DNA from: Candidatus Thorarchaeota archaeon
Lineage (GTDB): Archaea > Asgardarchaeota > Thorarchaeia > Thorarchaeales > Thorarchaeaceae
Reading direction: 5' to 3'
DNA: 15,648 nucleotides
NCBI GenBank assembly: GCA_016840825.1
Contig: JAEORN010000177.1
Coordinates: forward strand, 1 to 15,648
This document shows positions 12,826-15,648 of this stretch, one piece after another (position 1 is the first letter of the stretch; every line of letters begins with the position of its first letter). Below the pieces are notes generated by a model that searched no databases, had not been told where the DNA came from, and saw only the letters and a list, made by a program, of their open reading frames with translations. The translations under genes and the position numbers were made by a program.

Positions 12826-13379
12826 TCAATCCAAGTTCTCCCGCTTTTTATCTCCTGCATGGATGATTCATGTACTATATTTCCTATCCGGTGGAATAAG
12901 TCTTCAATGTTTGCCCCACTCTTGGCACTTGTAAGGATTAATGGGATTTTCAAGGAATTGGCGTATTCCCCAGCTCCAAAGAAATTTCTTTCACCCGGAA
13001 CAAGGTCTATCTTATTTCCTGCTAGAATGTATGGGATACTCTCCCCAACGAATCCTACTGCCTCTTTTATCCACTTTGGCACTGAACTAAATGTTTCTTC
13101 TCTTGTGACATCAAACATTACAACTAATCCTTTAGCTCCTTCATAGAAAGAAGCTCTCAAATGGCGGAAAATATCCTGTCCAGCCAGATCCCAAATCATC
13201 ATCTTGACACAGGTTGATTCTTTTCCAACATCTACTATGCGCGAATAATGTTGGACTCCCATTGTACTTTGATACTCCTGTCTGAAATAACCCTCCGACC
13301 ATCGCAGGATTGTACTGGTCTTTCCCACAGCGGCATCTCCAATGATGCAGATCTTGTAAACATACTCCGGCCTGCTCAT
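12822..13379 (-). CDS. Ras/Rab-like small GTPase
   Basis: The protein has 185 residues and every G-box: P-loop GDAAVGKTS (14-22), switch I Thr39 in STMGV, switch II WDLAGQ (63-68) with catalytic Gln68, NKID (122-125) and TSAKSG (150-155). WDLAGQ with the preceding IVDV and KMMIW strands is Rab/Ras-like, not Arf-like or bacterial MglA-like. The N-terminus is short, with no lipidation signal, and the C-terminus (GRTWID) lacks the cysteines used for prenylation, so it is probably soluble or held by a partner. The ATG at 13379 has a strong ribosome binding site. Asgard archaea carry many such GTPases; their roles are mostly unknown. It is convergent with the HAD gene (four-base overlap) and divergent from the B3/B4 gene. 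Confidence 0.95.
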   Translation of the reverse strand: MSRPEYVYKICIIGDAAVGKTSTILRWSEGYFRQEYQSTMGVQHYSRIVDVGKESTCVKMMIWDLAGQDIFRHLRASFYEGAKGLVVMFDVTREETFSSVPKWIKEAVGFVGESIPYILAGNKIDLVPGERNFFGAGEYANSLKIPLILTSAKSGANIEDLFHRIGNIVHESSMQEIKSGRTWID

Positions 13380-13388
13380 CTATAGCTA

Positions 13389-13396
13389 TCCTCCTT
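13389..13396 (-). promoter_or_regulatory. Strong Shine-Dalgarno site of the GTPase gene
   Basis: AAGGAGGA on the minus strand is the consensus archaeal/bacterial site, nine bases before the ATG at 13379. It fixes the start and suggests high translation. A GGATAAAGG element near 13433 is a possible TATA box. Confidence 0.8.
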
Positions 13397-13480
13397 TTAC
13401 CATCGCCATGTTCTATCCAAATTCCCCTTTATCCCTTTTTCTAGGAAGCCTCAAAATGAAGTATTGTATCTAGGTAATAT

Positions 13481-14164
13481 ATGAACCTACCAGAAATCGT
13501 TTTCAATGTGGGGCGGAATGATTTGAATCTTGGTCTAATTGGACTATCAAATGTATCCGTAAAACCATCTCAGGTAGAATGGGATGAATTTGAGGACAGT
13601 ATCTTTAGGAAAATTCGCGACAAAACATCACTTGAAGATATCAAAGATGATCCAATATTTCGTTCATATCGCGACCTTTACTGGTCTTTTGGAATGGACC
13701 CCACAAAGCTTAGGATTTCCAGTGAAGCATTGCTGAGACGAATTGTCAATGGATTGAATCTTTGGAGAATATCGAATGTAGTAGATATTGTGAATCTTGC
13801 ATCTGCTCATCATAAGATACCAATTGGTCTAATCGATGCTTCAAAGATTGAAGGGATGCTTCAAATTCGTCAAGCCATGCCTAATGAAATCTTTACACGA
13901 ATTGGTGGAGAGAGAAAGGTATGTCGTGGAAGAGAAATCGTTCTTTCTGATGACACGAAGATTGTGTGTTTTGGATTCGCTACGCATGATTCCAACGATA
14001 CTAAGGTTACAGATACCACAGAAACCATTTTTGTCATTATGTATGGTGCGCCGGCTGTATCAATGGAATATCTAGAAACTTCCACATATGACACACTTGT
14101 TTTGTTGAGGCAATGGATGGAATGTGACCCCATTGGGATAAAGTACTTCCAATGTTCCACATGA
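13481..14164 (+). CDS. Free-standing B3/B4 (PheRS beta editing-like) domain protein
   Basis: The protein has 227 residues and matches the stand-alone B3/B4 tRNA-binding/editing domain family (COG3382-like). The strongest block is residues 63-87: YRDLYWSFGMDPTKLR then SSEALLRR. It is followed by NVVDIVNLASAHHKIPIGL (99-117) and IGGERKVCRGREIVLSDD (141-158), then TKVTDTTETIF (174-184). In PheRS the B3/B4 module hydrolyses mischarged Tyr-tRNA(Phe); stand-alone members may act in trans or have other substrates. The start is ATG at 13481; GGTAAT lies just before it, and no better start is in frame. Its TGA at 14164 directly abuts the stop of the convergent HerA-like gene, with no base between. Confidence 0.85.
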   Translation: MNLPEIVFNVGRNDLNLGLIGLSNVSVKPSQVEWDEFEDSIFRKIRDKTSLEDIKDDPIFRSYRDLYWSFGMDPTKLRISSEALLRRIVNGLNLWRISNVVDIVNLASAHHKIPIGLIDASKIEGMLQIRQAMPNEIFTRIGGERKVCRGREIVLSDDTKIVCFGFATHDSNDTKVTDTTETIFVIMYGAPAVSMEYLETSTYDTLVLLRQWMECDPIGIKYFQCST

Positions 14165-15648
14165 CTAACCGACACTAAATTCTAAGAATGGTTCACCCAG
14201 AGCGATTCTTTCGATCAATGAATTCTTCTTTGCCGTCTTCACAATTTTCTCAAAGTGTTTCTTTAATCTCTGCTCATCAACATATTCTGGCTGTTTGATT
14301 CCCATACTAGAAACAACCTTTCCTAGGACCAATTCGAAATCAAATACGAGATGATCGACTTCAACAGTTTTTCCATGTTTTTTGATGGGAAGTTTCTCTT
14401 TTCTCGCTAGACCTTGATTGATTGCTTCTCTAGTTTCTTTGAGATACATCCCTCTTGCCCGTTCATATTCGAGATCTCCTCGATTGACAAGTTCCTTTAG
14501 CAGCTGCAAACCAAATGTAGTTCGAGCAATTTTCTCGATGCGCGCAACAAAACCATTTATGATATCTTCATAGGAAACCATTTCTGCCTGTCCTTTTGTT
14601 GAGAAGACCTTTTCATCATCCTTTGCTTTCGCGAACTTGGCTTTCTTCTCAGTCAGCTCTTTCTCTCGCTGCTTTTGGAGTTCCTCATCTCGCTTTCTCT
14701 TTTCTTCATCTACTTTCCTTCGTTCTTCTTCAAGCTTCTTAGCTTCCGCTGCTTTCTTCCTTTCCTCTTCAGCTTTACGCCTATCCAGCTCTCTCTCCTT
14801 CTCGGTAGCCAATCTTTCTTGTTCCAGTCGTTTCAGTATCTTTTGCTGTTCACCAACCAATTTTGACATGTGGTCTTTGATATCCTTCTCAGTTAAGGTG
14901 ACATGCTTCGTGAGAAGCCACCTAACACCTATGTTATTCACCTTTGGCTTTAGATCTGCTGACGAGAACACGAACGAAGCTGTCTGTTGTCCTGGTAATT
15001 TTGTGATGATTTCTTCGGATTCTTTCTCTCCAGCTATTGGTTCTAAAATCCTCTCCAGGACCTTCAACGATTGCTCACTACTTATCCGACCTGCTGAGAT
15101 TGTATTGAATTGTTCAAAGGCTTTGTAGTCTATATCCTTCGGACTCTGCGTTGCAATTAAGCATTCGATGCCATACTTTCTTGCTTGTCTGAATAGGAGA
15201 AGGAATGTTTCCTTCGGACCAGGGGAACGCATACCTGCAGGTATGAATGGTGCTGCTTCATCTTGAAAGAGTAACATTCTGGGCTTTTCTGTAAAACCTT
15301 GTCTGAGCATCCAAGAATATAGTTGATTCAAGACAATTGCGATGAAGAAATGCTTCTCTTCTTCACTCCTGAGTGTCTTCAAGAATATGACATTAATTGG
15401 AGTACGTCCATCAATTGACTTGACCATCTCATCAAAATCAATCTGTCCTTCTTCCTTGAAGAGAAGTTGAGCTGAACCCACCGTAAGAGTTCTGATTCTG
15501 GTCGCAAGAGTCTGCCGTTCTGATAGCTTCATGTATGGCTCTAAGTCAACACCAATCTCTTCCTGAGGCGCTGTTAGCATATTTGCTAAATCCTTGAGAT
15601 CATTTACATCTTGCTTCTTTTCCCAAATGGATCTCATCAACTCATAAA
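14165..15648 (-). CDS. HerA/FtsK-like ATPase with long coiled coil, 5' end cut by the window
   Basis: The minus frame is open to the window end, so the 491 or so residues seen are the C-terminal part. Numbering from TTG 15640: Walker B is RMLLFQDEAAPF (121-132; Asp127, Glu128), followed by an aromatic and Arg-rich helix (LLLLFRQARKYG) and the sensor-like IATQSPKDID (162-171), then ISAGRISSEQ. This is the arrangement of HerA/VirB4/DUF853-type ATPases; the Walker A loop must lie beyond 15648. Residues about 262-342 form a very charged coiled coil (Glu/Lys/Arg repeats such as EEERKKAAEAKKLEEERRK). A C-terminal globular part (350-491) is unrecognised. HerA works with NurA in DNA end resection; VirB4-like or other DNA/protein pumping is possible. 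A TTG or ATG near 15637 is very unlikely to be the true start. Confidence 0.85.
   Translation of the reverse strand, partial: YELMRSIWEKKQDVNDLKDLANMLTAPQEEIGVDLEPYMKLSERQTLATRIRTLTVGSAQLLFKEEGQIDFDEMVKSIDGRTPINVIFLKTLRSEEEKHFFIAIVLNQLYSWMLRQGFTEKPRMLLFQDEAAPFIPAGMRSPGPKETFLLLFRQARKYGIECLIATQSPKDIDYKAFEQFNTISAGRISSEQSLKVLERILEPIAGEKESEEIITKLPGQQTASFVFSSADLKPKVNNIGVRWLLTKHVTLTEKDIKDHMSKLVGEQQKILKRLEQERLATEKERELDRRKAEEERKKAAEAKKLEEERRKVDEEKRKRDEELQKQREKELTEKKAKFAKAKDDEKVFSTKGQAEMVSYEDIINGFVARIEKIARTTFGLQLLKELVNRGDLEYERARGMYLKETREAINQGLARKEKLPIKKHGKTVEVDHLVFDFELVLGKVVSSMGIKQPEYVDEQRLKKHFEKIVKTAKKNSLIERIALGEPFLEFSVG

Noticed and set aside
14637..15128. Long Ser/Phe-rich + frame of 163 codons
   Set aside because: It is the complement of the charged coiled coil and Walker region of the HerA-like gene; its Ser/Phe bias is the mirror of Glu/Lys/Arg codons.
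1..15648. Mobile element or prophage
   Set aside because: No transposase, integrase, terminal inverted repeats or target duplications were seen; the genes look like ordinary chromosomal genes.

Overview
The window looks like chromosomal DNA from an archaeon, most likely an Asgard archaeon (Thorarchaeota-like is my best guess, from gene content only). The reasons are: a Ras/Rab-type small GTPase with every G-box intact; a RecJ/Cdc45-type DHH nuclease and a HerA-like ATPase of archaeal type; an MTAP with archaeal-style C-terminal cysteines; TATA-like boxes in place of -35/-10 promoters; and a mixture of Shine-Dalgarno-led and apparently leaderless genes with many TTG/GTG starts. Composition is A+T-rich throughout. 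I see no insertion sequence, phage module, CRISPR array, tRNA or rRNA.

Layout. Positions 1-100: the Lys-rich tail of a + gene and its terminator. 105-1767: a five-repeat TPR protein (-), divergent from a two-gene unit (+) of an acidic-tailed four-helix membrane protein and a MazG-like dNTP pyrophosphohydrolase. 1751-3558: a nitrilase-family amidohydrolase and an unrecognised, strongly basic protein (both -). 3559-4014: a long A+T-rich intergenic stretch that hides an unlisted 29-residue Asp/Trp microprotein with a near-perfect ribosome binding site and its own terminator. 4015-6566: three minus-strand genes, a PRMT-like methyltransferase, a purine-type phosphoribosyltransferase and MTAP. 6674-8830: a TPR/zinc-ribbon protein followed closely by a NUDIX hydrolase, then a small membrane protein with a terminator. 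8869-11435: a DHH nuclease, a tail-anchored membrane protein and a coiled-coil protein (all -). 11607-12825: a cupin and a HAD-IIA phosphatase (+). 12822-15648: a Rab-like GTPase (-), a free-standing B3/B4 domain protein (+), and the C-terminal two thirds or so of a HerA-like ATPase carrying a long charged coiled coil (-), cut by the window end.

How the genes fit together. Several act on the nucleotide pool: MazG-like hydrolase, NUDIX hydrolase, MTAP (releases adenine from methylthioadenosine) and the phosphoribosyltransferase (returns purine bases to nucleotides). A second group concerns nucleic acids or translation fidelity (RecJ/GAN-like nuclease, HerA-like ATPase, B3/B4 domain). A third has a eukaryote-like flavour (small GTPase, PRMT-like enzyme, TPR scaffolds, tail-anchored protein). 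Genes are packed tightly, with three convergent pairs whose stop codons overlap or abut. The item most worth following up is the Asp/Trp microprotein at 3846-3935, which lies divergently next to a very basic protein.
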